From Allodiplogaster sudhausi (taxonomy: Eukaryota > Nematoda > Chromadorea > Rhabditida > Diplogasteridae), in NCBI GenBank assembly GCA_945643635.1, contig CALZFC010000293.1, positions 895,001 to 959,000 on the forward strand: 64,000 bases of DNA, written 5' to 3'. The notes under the pieces were generated by a model. It saw nothing but the letters and a program-made list of their open reading frames with translations, ran no database searches and was not told where the DNA came from. Made by a program: the position numbers and the translations under genes. Positions 38,551 to 49,707 of the stretch are shown here, piece by piece. Every line of letters starts with the position of its first letter. Position 1 is the first letter of the stretch.

Positions 38551-38884
38551 TATTTTATCGAAAAAAAAGTCTTAAAAAGCGATTGAGGTTGTTATACAAA
38601 TTGGCTATAAATAAAGCAGCAGCGAGGGTAAACTTGAGTAATATTCTCCCCGTAGAGGCCAAGTCGCGATCACAGAACAAATAGACTGTAAGTAGTGAAC
38701 TCGAAGAGAGGATAGAGTTTACAATTTTTCATAGCAGTAAAAACACGTGATAGAAATGAAAGACCTCTGCATATAAATGCTAAGGAATCTTTCTTGTGGC
38801 TAAAATTAATTTATTAAAAATAATACCATGACTGGAGGCTTTAAAGAACAAAAGAGAAGAGAGATTCTGTTGATTGGATGGCCA

Positions 38885-38960
38885 AGGGGGTTATCATGGC
38901 CTATTGGTAACGAGGCGGATGCGTCGAGTATTTGGTCCCGGGTTCGAATCATCTCCCGCA
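38885..38960 (+). repeat. tRNA-like segment downstream of FAAH copy 1
   Basis: Contains an A-box-like TGGCCTATTGGTAACG and a B box GGGTTCGAATC about 43 bases later, ending in cccgcacca, which resembles a tRNA 3' end. The same element lies at about 50863-50928 downstream of FAAH copy 2, with small deletions near its B box. It therefore predates the duplication. A cloverleaf is not evident, so this looks like a tRNA-derived repeat or relic. Confidence 0.45.
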
Positions 38961-38973
38961 CCAAAGAATGCCC

Positions 38974-41900
38974 CTAGAAGACAGACTGCTGCCAGCCACC
39001 GAAGCCCTCTTCCAAATCTTTGGCGATTGCAATCAAGTTACGATCAGAATTCGGTGCTCCAACCACCTGAAAGTAGGTATTTTTCCATTAAAAAGAGCAT
39101 TTTGTGGCAGTCATGGACGACAAAAAACAATCGGCTAGTCTGAATTTAAAAAAGCGCACTATGAAATTTTATTAAATTGTTAGGAAATCTTTGATACTCA
39201 ACGACGGATGACGTCAATTTGATAAGATGATGACTGGGATCATAACTGTTAAATATAACGCTTGAATCCCTTGAGAAATCTCTCAATCGCAACGTACAAT
39301 CTTCTTGTTTGCACACAGTAAAGCCATCCGTACCTGTACACCGAGGGGAAGCCCGTTGCCGCCGAGTCCCATCGGGCACTGCACGACTGGCAAGGCGACG
39401 GCGTTGAAGATGCCAGTGAAGGCAAAGTTGAGTGGAGTGAAGATGGGCTGGAAATGTGCACAAAGATTAAAGAAGCTCAAAAATTCACTTTTGAATACCC
39501 ACTTTTTGCCTGAATTTCTGGAGGGAAAAATATTAATTAGAGAGATAGAGTATGTTCTTAAAAAATTAATTACAGTGTAAGTTTCGCCAAAATGGCACTT
39601 GCTTACGAATTGTCCCGAAAAGAGCGCAACAAATATCTCAAGGCAGACAAGTGCTCATAAAGGGCTGAATATATTTTTTAGAAGCCTCATGATCAAAGAG
39701 AGGAGACCTGATTGTGGAAGGGCGCAGTGTGGGCAAAGGAAGGGAAGAGAAGGACGCCGTCCTCGCCGAGGAGGTCGCTGATCTCTCGCTGCAGCCGCTC
39801 GCGCATCTTCTTCAGCTGTAAGTGATGCTTTTATTTATTTATTTACTATTATTACGTTTCAATAAAAATCAAAGAACTGTTTTGGACAAAATAATCTTTA
39901 AATGAGATATTCTCGTAACGTTTTTGATATAAAAAAAAATTTTCCTAATGAAATTTTTTTACCAAAACCAAGCCGGGCTGTTAAGAAAACCAATTAAACA
40001 CCTTACAAATGACAGTGACAAAATGAAAGATGATATATGTATAAACAGGCACCTGGGCATATTGCAAGTCGCTCAACTTGGGCGCTGCGTCGACGAGAGC
40101 GACGAGCAGAGCGGGGAAGGTGTGTGGGCTCTGGCCGATCAGCCACTTACCCGCCTCCTTCGCGATATTGATGCCATCCTGGGAGAGGGAGAGAGAGAGA
40201 GAGAGAGACGAGAGAGAAAATGTAGATTAAAAAATGATATGGTATTCCATTTTTTCTAGCCTCCGCCCGCCCCGCGGTCCTCAAAGAAGGAGACAACAGA
40301 AGCGGATGGGAAGAAGCCATCGATTGCTCAGGTGAATCTATCAATTAAGGGACATTGTGAGGGGAGACAGGATAGAGAAAGTGGAACGAGAGAGAGAGGG
40401 AGAGAGAGAGAGAGAAAGAGGAGAGAGAGAGAGAGGAAAGAAAGAGAGAGAGAATGACTAAAATGGAAAATAATTGATGAGATCGTTAGAAGAGCTTCAG
40501 ATGCAGATTAGACTAGAAAGGACAGGTATAATGTGGTAGGTAATGACGAATCCAAGGCAATGTTTTTATCCCACATACATACATATCGTTCATACATGTA
40601 CCGTTGTTGCAACTTTTTCGCAGGAGAATGTACTAGAATTGGAGAATGAGAGCGAGAAAGAGAGATAGAGAGAGAGAGAGAACTAGAGAGGAGAGCAAGA
40701 GAGGTGAAACTTCCAGCCAACCGTGGCGTCGGAGAGCAGCTCATGGAACTTGGGCGCGCCCTCGACATGCATGGCGCCAACGAAGAGTTCAATGGCGCGG
40801 TGCAAGAGTGGCAAGTCGATGCGGACGGCAGCCAAGTCGTACTTCAGCTCGAGATATCGAACGGACTAGGGAGAATCAGAGATAAGGCAACGCCCACCCG
40901 CCAGTAACTCAAGTTAGGCCACGCCCACCCGTCCACAATCATATAAATGGTGAAAAGTGCAAAGAACCCGTCTGAGCGTCTTGGTCATGGCTCCCGAGGC
41001 AGCCTCCACAAGTGGCGTGTTGATCCCGTCCATGTAGAAGACGCGCAGCTGCTTCATCTTGGTCGGCTCGTCGATCCGCAGCTCGTCCACTACACGCTGC
41101 CCGCCGAGCACCTGAATTAATCAAAATGCTAGACAAATGAATTCCCCGGATGGCTCCTTTAAGATGATACCATACTACACCGAAACGAATCTATCATAAA
41201 AACTCAACCGTCCCCGATCATCCATTGCAGAGACTTAATAATCTGAGAACAAACGTGGACGGGTGGGCGTGGCTTATACCTTGTACATGAGCGTGAGATC
41301 ATTGGCATAGCGGCAGATCGGCCCGATGCGGAGCATCTGCTTGCGATAGCCGACTGCCTCTGGGTGGTGGCCCTCGAGCGGGATTACGCCTTAACAAGAA
41401 CAATCATGTTAGGCCACGCCCACCCGTCCACAGTTCAATACATGCAGTATTGTCTTAGCTTCTAATCTCTAAATTCGTAAAAAAAAACCACCGATTAAAA
41501 ACGGTACCTGGAGTGGGCTTGAGCCCGAAGACGCCGTTGAAGAAGGCGGGCATGCGTATGCTGCCGCCAATGTCAGAGCCAACGCCAATCTGAATCGCTA
41601 CTCACTGGAACTCGAACCCGGACCTTCCGCGTCGTATCCGCTCGCCACTTGCCACTCGACTAACATCGCACCCTGCACAAACTCACCAACGAGCCGGCCG
41701 CCGCAATGAGCGCAGCCTCGCCGCCGGATGAGCCTTCAGCGATGCGTCTGCTGTCATAGGGGTTGCGCGTCCTTCCGAACAGCGTGTTCGACGACTCCCA
41801 CCACATGCAAACCTGGAATATTTATTTATTTTTTGCTTTGAAATTCAAAATCAAATTATGTAAATATGTTTTTTTCAGTTCTGGCAATTGATTTATATAG

Positions 41901-42046
41901 TTTTCTATGTATTCTTTTTAGTAATTATGATATCATATTATTATTCTCCAGCAAAAAAAAATAAACAAGTAAATTATAGCACAAAAACATTCCGGCAATT
42001 CCGTACCTCGGGCACATTCGTGACTACCAAGCAAATGGCGCCTGCT
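38974..42046 (-). pseudogene. 5'-truncated FAAH2-like amidase copy
   Basis: Nine full exons plus a remnant: about 42046-42008 (fragment), 41812-41687, 41589-41508, 41389-41280, 41111-40968, 40865-40722, 40178-40053, 39815-39708, 39447-39334 and 39066-38974. Each full exon has exactly the length of its counterpart in the complete gene at 50935-55402, and all frames are open to the stop at 38974. The sequence upstream of the break lacks the membrane anchor and the exon with the catalytic lysine ([11 protein letters not shown]). The amidase signature reads AEGSSGGE here but AGGSSGGE in copy 2. The nucleophile motif [11 protein letters not shown] is kept. I infer a non-catalytic relic, since two of the Ser-Ser-Lys triad residues may remain but Lys is gone. 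Transcription from a new upstream start cannot be excluded. Confidence 0.8.
41590..41686 (-). repeat. 97 bp FAAH intron made of a tRNA-like sequence (copy 1)
   Basis: Between donor GTGAGT and acceptor GATTCAG the intron reads, on the minus strand, as a tRNA-like segment: TAGTCGAGTGG fits the A box, an anticodon-like arm GCG-GATACGA-CGC follows, and GGGTTCGAGTTCC fits the B box. The T stem pairs with one mismatch. The acceptor stem does not pair, so it is not a functional tRNA as read. An equal 97 bp version is in copy 2 at 53192-53288. Confidence 0.5.
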
Positions 42047-42256
42047 GCCAGCTCATTAAGCTGTGATCAACATCGTGACCTTCTTGGCGTGCCGATGCAG
42101 CGCTTCGAGTAGCGGTGTCGGAGTAGACGCCTGACCGTGCGAGAAGATGTTCTGGCCTTAAAATGGCGTGATGAGATAATTCTCACATTCTGCAAATTAA
42201 TTTCTGCGACTTTGAAACATTGCCAATTCAGAAATAATCAAGTAGTTCCCCCTTAA

Positions 42257-42715
42257 AGGATCAGGCCCACGAATGAAAAAAAAATTGGTGTTTGAAAAAA
42301 ACCAACCCTTAAAAAATTCTTACAGTATTCGGGAGGGTGGAAATTTTTGGAACGTTGTGACTGTGTTGGATGTGTTCGAAATGGCAGCACAGCGCTTCCA
42401 TTCGTTTTTATGTCTCTCTCTCTCCCTCTCTTCTACACTCTTTCTCTCAAAATGAACAATCGATGACATTCATATCATCCCGTGCCCCCTTTCTCTGCCA
42501 CGCTTCACATGGGGAGGGAGAGTGGCTTAGCCATGATCATGAGCTCGAAGAACGATCGCGGGCGGAAAATGCACCGTAATCCCGATCAAAAACTGTTAAT
42601 ATTTAACAAGCTAAACATTGTTTTGAAACGGGACCACTTCTAATGGATGTTTCTGGCCGATATTCATCGAATGAGAACATTAAACGAGAAGTTGTATATT
42701 CGCCGGAGAGGTCCT
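42257..42715. mobile_element. TTAA-flanked MITE-like element, copy A
   Basis: A 459 bp segment bordered by TTAA on both sides (42253-42256 and 42716-42719), with AGGATC at the left and GGTCCT at the right. It shares most of its body with the element at 48089-48469 (for example attcttacagtatt and aacgatcgcgg). It has no coding capacity and contains a short CT tract. Confidence 0.6.
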
Positions 42716-43483
42716 TTAATCAATTTGCGTTTGTTTTTTCCCGAACCATTAGACAATAATGATTGTAAATAGCAAATATCTTCAAGCCGTTAGTACACAA
42801 ATAAAGTTATCCAAGAGGGCGCAACGCAATTTGAGGCGAGAGAGAAAGTGATGCGGAAGAGAAGGGGAAATGAGCTGCGTAAACGAGGCGACTTTGCCTC
42901 TCTTACGAACATTTTGACGCTAACCATCTGGAGATCTTTCACCATCTGTATACCTCTCTCGCTATCTCTTCCTTTCTCTCATCCTCTCTCTCTCTCTCAC
43001 ACACTCTCTCTCTTAGAATTAAGCATTACATAATCACTTTGTCAATTTCACAAGAATAATTAAAAGTTATCAAGCTATCGAGGAGATAAAAAGGCGAGAG
43101 AGGAAACAGGCCCAAGCCGAACTCAAACCACTTTCGAAATAATAAATGTCCGTCATACCGTATAATAGAACTCGTTTCAATAAACTAATAGCAGTCCTCT
43201 CGTATGCTTGTTATCATTTTTTAATATTCATATAAATCACCCATCGAAGAGCAATTCTTTCCAGGCAACTTCAAACTCCTTCTTTTTCTTCCTTTATTCG
43301 TATTTGCGCAGGGTTGGAGGAAGGACGTTCTCTCCTAGAGGTCGTCGAAGGAGTAGGACGTCTCGTTATTCGTGGAGCAACTGCAAGGAATGAAAGCTGG
43401 TAACAGATAAGTCGTCAGCCAAGGATTAGCCAGACATTCTACAACATGGAAAAGAGAGATCGATTCTCTGACATGAATTGGCG

Positions 43484-46400
43484 AGCGAGCGCGACGACGG
43501 AAGAGGCGGCCGGGTTGCTGCCGAACTTCTCCACCACCTTCTACGCCCAGGCGGGGAAGCGGCTGAAGTAGGCGGAGATCGTGGTGTGCACGGAAGGCAG
43601 TAGGCGGCGATGGAAGAGGGGACGAGCCAGGTCAGACCGAGTCGCCATCGAGATCAGCCAGCCGAGCATTCCTGAACAGGCTGACTTCCAGTAAGAATTG
43701 GCACTGGAACTTATGCCGTACCCCAGCTAAGGAAGATCTCCATTGATCCTTTCAAGTCCAGGCTGTGCGCGCGCGACAGAAGATTGAAGAAGATCTTGGC
43801 GCAGTGACGTTGGAGCAGCATGTCCATTTTGAGTTCCGGGTCGAATGCGATGCAGTGAAGAGAGCGAAGGAGTCCAGTTAGCTCAATTGGCCGAATTCGA
43901 TACTTCGATACAAATTAGCAGTTTGTGTCTCCAGAATATATGTATATGTACACATGTTAAGTACTTGTTTTTTTTTGTTCCACAAAGCCCCCTTGTTGTT
44001 TATAATTTCAGATGCCTAAACAAGGCATGAACAGTCTGGAACTTACTTAAAGGAGATCTCTGCTGTGAGGAAAATAGGAGTATTTTCTACTTTGAATTAG
44101 CGAATATTTATATTCGCGCCATTTTCAAAAAAAATTGATAAGGCTACGCCGTGGCCGACATGCCCATTAAGCTGCTGCGCGTAAATCGCATACATATGGT
44201 GCGCGCAACCAACATTGGCCGGGTTTTGCTTAACACGTAGGCTGACTTGTCCGTGGTTCAAACCACAAGTTTCTGTGGAGAGAGGCGAGGAGCAGTAGCA
44301 CTATTTCTGTGGATTCTCTACACCGTACTTTTTAACAATCTGTCAAGGAATTCGTGTTAGGAGTTTTTCCCTTATGGTCTCCTTTAACTTTGTTTTATTT
44401 AGCATACATAGCATACTGGACTTTCTTACCTTCGAAAAGAGCTGGCAATCGCCGTACTGCGCAAGCGAAGCGACGAGATCAAGACACTCATGAGCATCAC
44501 TCTAAACATATATTTTTTAATACAAAAAATCCAGCGAATGACGATAATACTTGCTTGCTAATCAGCTGCTTAAAATAACAAAGAGGAGACTGAAAGATAC
44601 CGTAGGCTGCGCGGCGCGAACATGCATTAAGCGATGCTCTATGGCCTCCAAGAGGGGCGTCGTCCACCACCACCGAAAGTGAGCACGAGTCCACCCAGTT
44701 TCAAGCGATTTCTGCACACTCGAAGCAATGCAGCTTAAAAGGTATTCTTATCATCAACCATATGTATGTATGTACATATGCATATTTGTGAACTTGAGTA
44801 GAACTTTCAATGCGAGTACTCATAGAACAACTATGAATTCGGAAAGACCGACCCTGAGAAAGTGTTGTCCGGCCTCTTAATGCCATCGACAACCCATAGC
44901 ATCATTTCGTGATCAGTCGCCATCTCCTCGTAGAGAGCACGAAAGAAGACGACCTCAAGCACAACGCGCACTCAGATCCTCTTTCAGATGAGCCTTTCAT
45001 TACGGTTTTGCTTGAAACAAAATGAATCCAATTCCTGGTAGATAGACAATGCAAAATGTTCTGACAGAGGGAGCAGACGTGTCGCCAAGGTCAACCATCC
45101 ATGTCCCCCAAAAGAATACTTCTGGAACCAAGTCGAAAGCGTCGAAGCGGAGAAAGGCATGTCTTACATGAATCTTTCTGAGAGTCTTCCTCTCCACTCG
45201 ACATGTCTTCCAGATGATAAGGAAAATTGCTTCGCTGGCAAACATTTCTGATTCACCTCAATTGCATTCCACGGCGCAGTGCCGTCCCTTGCGCAATAGA
45301 AGTCGTAGTTCATCTTCATAAGAAGGAGAGCGCCGTCGAGCAAATCAGTGTCATTGAATGGCTCCTCCGTCTGTTCAAAGCGCGCGCGCATCACTGGGCC
45401 GAGGTCGTGGAGGAGAGTCATCTGGAGTGCACGCCAATTATAGCTTAATAGCATTTGATGTCATAATTAACAACTACCGTTTTGGCTTGACAATCTGAGC
45501 ATCTTGCAGCCTGCTCAGCGATGATCGTACGGGCCACGTCTGCCATCCAAGGAGAGCCCTCTGCTCCATCGCACACTGGGAACGTCGCCAGCAATTCGTA
45601 CATCTTGTCCTGTTCAGGAATCGAGAACACTTTGCATTATCAATTACATATCATTATCGCTCCATCCTTTTCTTTCCACTTCTCCCTATATATATTATAT
45701 ACTCATTTTTTTTCTCTCCCGACTAACATGCTCCTCATGACTACTGTCATGAATGACATGATGCTCGCGTGAGAAAGCATCGATAATTGACTCACGATCC
45801 GCCAGCGGATGCTCATCAGAGAAGGCCACTCGCACCATTCCAGTGAACTGATAATAATGAGTGGAATACCGATTTCGAAATTTAATTTTGAAGCTCATAA
45901 GTAAGATATTCTCACCACTTCCGGTGATCCAAACACCTCCCATTGTCCGTTGCGGCGAAGGAAGAGGGCGGCTTCTCTCTCGAGTTTAGGAGTGAAGATT
46001 CTGGCAATGAGCAGGAGAATAACGTAGATCAAATAATTAGAGAATATCGGGAAATGTTGAGGCAAAATCTGAAGAGGTAAAGGCTCCAGCCTAACGTCAA
46101 CCATTTCACGTTTATCCACAGAAAACCGAGACCATGAACTACTGGGTCTTCTTCTCAACGATACCTTTTCTCGGAGAACTTAGCTGCCAGGTGGAGAACG
46201 CAAATGTGGAAGCGTGTCTTTTGTTCCTCGTCCAGAGATTCGCGCGCTTCTTCATCATTAACAATTTCTTCGAAGAGAGCACGTGTGAAGGCCTCCTTAA
46301 ACTCACAAGCTATCATTTAATAAATACTACTAGAACGTATGATTTATAATCCGCTGGCAATGTTTACCGATGCTCCGAAATCCCATTGTTGGCTCCAAAA

Positions 46401-47740
46401 CTCGACGATATCCAGTGGAGCTCTTGTATCGCTACTCTTGAGTGAAGTCTGCCAAAGGGAAGTAGCGATCTAAACTGGCTAAATTATTTCTTAACTGGCA
46501 AAGGCGGTTGAAGTGGCGCAGTTTATGCTTCTTTTTTTTAAACAATTCAGCCGTTGTCCCAAGATAGCAGTGTAATTATATTATCATCTCAGATTCTTTG
46601 TTCAAGACTCCTCCTCTGACATCCTTAGGCGACCAGGGCGGGGCGCCGTTGCGTTTGCAGAAGAAATCGAAGTGGCGATTGAGAAGCTTGAGAGTGAAGA
46701 AGAAATCGGAATGGCTCGAAATCGGCTCAGAGTTCATTCTCTCGAAGCGTAGTTGAATGGTAGCGCCGAGTCCAGGCAAGAGCATCATCTGGAATTTGCA
46801 TTTATTCTTTATATATTTAAATTTTTCTTAGAAGTCATCCTTCAGGATTGTACGCTATTTCTCTAATTTTATTCGACCCGGGCCGGAAGCCAAATAGAGG
46901 GCATTTATATTCGCGCGGAGAACGGGAACAAAGGATTCCTTCTTATCCACCGGAAAGCCGGGGAAACAAAGATGTTTTCGGTTCATTTATTCTAACTAAC
47001 GAGTCTTTCGGTGCACTCGTCGCAGTGCTCTGCAATGAGGGAGATCGCACTGTGAAGTTTGTCTTCAATCTTCTGACTGGCCATCTTTTCTCGCACGCTC
47101 AACGACGCGAGCGTCTCGCAGAGAAGAATCTGAAGGGGAAAAGTTCAAAAGCAGTAAATCAAACAAGTATTAAATAGCCCTTTAATATCACTATAGAAAG
47201 AGCAATGCAGTTTATTTTCTACAACTACTGACGCCTTCGTCGTGTACGGCCTGGACAATCTCTGGCTGCCTGTGCATCATCCGAGCAATGCTGGCCATTG
47301 CCTCTTCCCGCAGCTGCAGTGGCTGTTGCTGGCACTCGACCACTCGGAGAAGGCCCCGCGTCTTAATGTATGCGAAATACACTCAAAACCCAATCGATAA
47401 ATTATATATAAATTAATTTAGCAGCGATTTACGCAAATAAAATTAGAAGATCATCATGTGCTCTTTGATACTGTAATCATTAAATGGCTGGAGACTCACA
47501 AAGAGTACGGGCTCGTCAATCTTCTTCGACTTGTTGTGGCTGAGTACGAACATCGCTGCTCGCCTCTCAAGTCTAAGCCTAAATCTCACAATATGTTGGA
47601 ATGACCAATTTAAGCGCCAGCATTGTAGCGACAAGCCGAGAAAAGCTTTCCTAAACATCTTTCTGATACCTCAGCGGCCCTCCCTTCCCTGCCTGCCGAA
47701 GTACACGATTGAAGAAGTCATCCTTCTCTTTGTCGCCCAT
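43484..47740 (-). CDS. Unrecognised protein with repeated exon blocks, possibly ARM/HEAT-like
   Basis: Exons, with matching phases in the first twelve: 47740-47670 (start MGDKEKDDFF), about 47572-47500, 47361-47233, 47129-47001, 46788-46621, 46448-46368, 46295-46165, 46000-45916, 45847-45728, 45609-45478, 45421-45257 and 45173-45066. Less certain exons are about 44953-44840, 44695-44602, 43877-43745 and 43690-43484. The blocks recur: RLERRAAMFV with LEREAALFL, GLLRVVECQQQP with GMVRVAFSDEHP and GLLRSLHCIAF, FERMNSEPI...NRHFDFFCKRNGAPPW with FEQTEEPF...NYDFYCARDGTAPW, and VEFWSQQW with VFFWGTWM. This suggests two or three units of about 200-270 residues. Composition is helical, Leu/Glu/Arg-rich, with no signal peptide or membrane segment. 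I do not recognise the family. An in-frame TAG at 43543-43541 interrupts the last block. It lies between the two FAAH copies, and all three are on the minus strand. Two adjacent paralogous genes are an alternative reading. Confidence 0.65.
44214..44270 (+). repeat. Possible tRNA-like segment
   Basis: A B-box-like GTGGTTCAAACCAC follows a weak A-box-like stretch, inside an intron of the unrecognised gene on the opposite strand. Support is weak and based on motif only. Confidence 0.25.
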
Positions 47741-48088
47741 CCTCTGTGAACGCAATCACCTACAAATTATTCGAATAAGGCAGGATATGTATATAAAAAA
47801 TATCTATTTTCTTGTATTTATTCTGATGGTTGTCACAAATTTCATAAATTATAAAGAGATCCGCTTTTTTGTGCTATATTTATAGGAGAAAAACGGATAA
47901 AAGTGAGCAAGGGAAAGAAATAGAAACAAGCCGTTCGCAGAGAAGCGGCCGAATAGAAAGACGACTGTGAATTGAAATGATATGATCCTTCTTTATTCTG
48001 TGAAATCAAGCTTGAACTTCCTTCAATGTACTTTTCGTACGTACATAAATGAGTGCAGAAGAAAGTACGAGCTTATTATAGATGTTAA

Positions 48089-48469
48089 AGGATCACTCCG
48101 GCGAATGTTTTCGCGCCCGTTTAATAATTGGTGCTTGAAAAAACTAACCCTTCTAAAATTCTTACAGTATTTGGGAGGGTGAATTTTTTTTTGGAACGCT
48201 GTGATTCCCTCAGAGTGAACAATCGATGACATTCATATCATCGCTTTCTCTGCCACGCTTGGCATGGTTAGGGAGGGTGGCTTAGCCATGATCATGGGCT
48301 CAAAGAACGATCGCGGCGGAAAATGCACCGTAATCCCGATCAAAAACTGTTAATATTTAACAAAGTAAACATTGTTTTAAAACGGGACCACTTCTAATGG
48401 ATGTTTCTCGCCGATCTTCATCGAATAAGAACATAAAACAAGAACTTGTATATTCGCCGGAGAGCTCCT
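48089..48469. mobile_element. TTAA-flanked MITE-like element, copy B
   Basis: A 381 bp segment bordered by TTAA (48085-48088 and 48470-48473). The ends are AGGATCACTCCGGCGAA and ttcgccggagagctcct, inverted copies of each other. It matches the body of the element at 42257-42715 and lies just upstream of the start of duplication copy 2. Confidence 0.65.
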
Positions 48470-48896
48470 TTAATTATTTTTCTTTGAAGGGACAAGCAGG
48501 AATGACTGATCCGTGTGGCATGGGTGGAATGTGAAAATTTACCACAATTTATTTTTGGCGTTCTGAGCACAATTCATATTTTGGTTGTTCCAAATTCACT
48601 TTTTTCTTGTATGATCTGCTTCATATCGGATTCAAATACACAATCACTTACATAATCACTTAAAGTATATTAATACAAAACTTTAAAAATTAGAGCATAC
48701 TCGTCACTCATCCAAAACTCTAAGCAAACATAAACAAGCATACTTCTTACTTTTTTCCTATCACTCGGGTCAATGACTATCGCTGAATGTTATTAGCTCC
48801 GTTATTTATGTTTCCACATCAAAAACAACTTGGGAACAACTTGAAAAATTTATGACTTTTCGATAACCATTCCCTGTGCTGTCCATGACTTTCTCT

Positions 48897-49063
48897 CTTG
48901 CAGAGGCCCGGTCGGCCGCGTGCAAGCTGTTATTAAATTGTAGTACCGGGACGACTGGAAATACGTCGCAATGATCATCGACCGATTGCTCTTGTATGTC
49001 TTCTTTGGCATTACGGCAGGGGGCACCGTCGGCATTCTACTCTCTGCGCCTTATGTCTTCCAG
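48897..49063 (+). pseudogene. Duplicated fragment of the nAChR gene (last exon, M4)
   Basis: Starts with the acceptor and first bases of the penultimate nAChR exon (cagaggcccggtcggccgc). It then jumps by deletion to the acceptor and complete last exon ([20 protein letters not shown]...), almost identical to 38052-38171, followed by a longer GA repeat. No other nAChR exons are nearby, so it cannot encode a receptor. It is a passenger of the FAAH duplication. Confidence 0.85.
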
Positions 49064-49064
49064 A

Positions 49065-49117
<53 letters not shown>

Positions 49118-49120
49118 CTA

Positions 49121-49675
49121 CAGTCCCGCTTAACATTGTTGGGTCCGGTATTAATAGTATTAATAGTATTAATATAAATAATACAAACTCTAAAAGCGCC
49201 CAATACGCATTTTCGTGCCATTTCGCGTAGGAGTTTACCTATTTCGACCATGGAGATTACAACTGTGAAGACCGTTTTCAAAAATATGCTGAAATGGCTG
49301 GGATCTCATAATATTGCATTTAAGTTGGCCGTGTTTGGGTTCCAAACGGGCTGGCTTCAACTCTTGGACTACAAAGTGCAAAATAAAGTGAAAATTTCAG
49401 AGCACTTCTTACCTTTTTTGAGTTTCTTGTTTTATTTCTTTTGAGTTTCTCATTTTGTTTATGTATAAAAAAAAAAGCAAAAAAAAATTTTTTGTGCTTG
49501 CAAAAATCTCAAAGATGTATCGAACCGAGACTCTGAGATTGCCGGTCAAAGACTTGCCAATACTCTACATACGATACAGGCAGATCTGATTATACCTCTC
49601 TTTGGACAGCGTCGATTGCTCATAAAGGAAACGTCGATTCTGAGCACTCTCTGTTTCCTACTTTAGTGGAAAACC

Positions 49676-49707
<32 letters not shown>

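Larger units (their letters stand above)
38041..42047. repeat. Segmental duplication, copy 1 (nAChR last exon plus FAAH)
   Basis: This block is closely similar, in the same orientation, to about 48940-53645. The similarity starts around the acceptor of the last nAChR exon, continues through the intergenic spacer, and covers FAAH exons of identical length. It stops at about 42047, where copy 1 changes to unrelated sequence (ctgctgcc then agctcattaag) while copy 2 continues with the gene. Introns are alignable but differ by small indels, so the duplication is not very recent. Confidence 0.85.

Noticed and set aside
38885..38960. Functional tRNA gene
   Set aside because: The A and B boxes are good, but I could not draw paired acceptor and anticodon stems. 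The copy downstream of the other FAAH gene has deletions.
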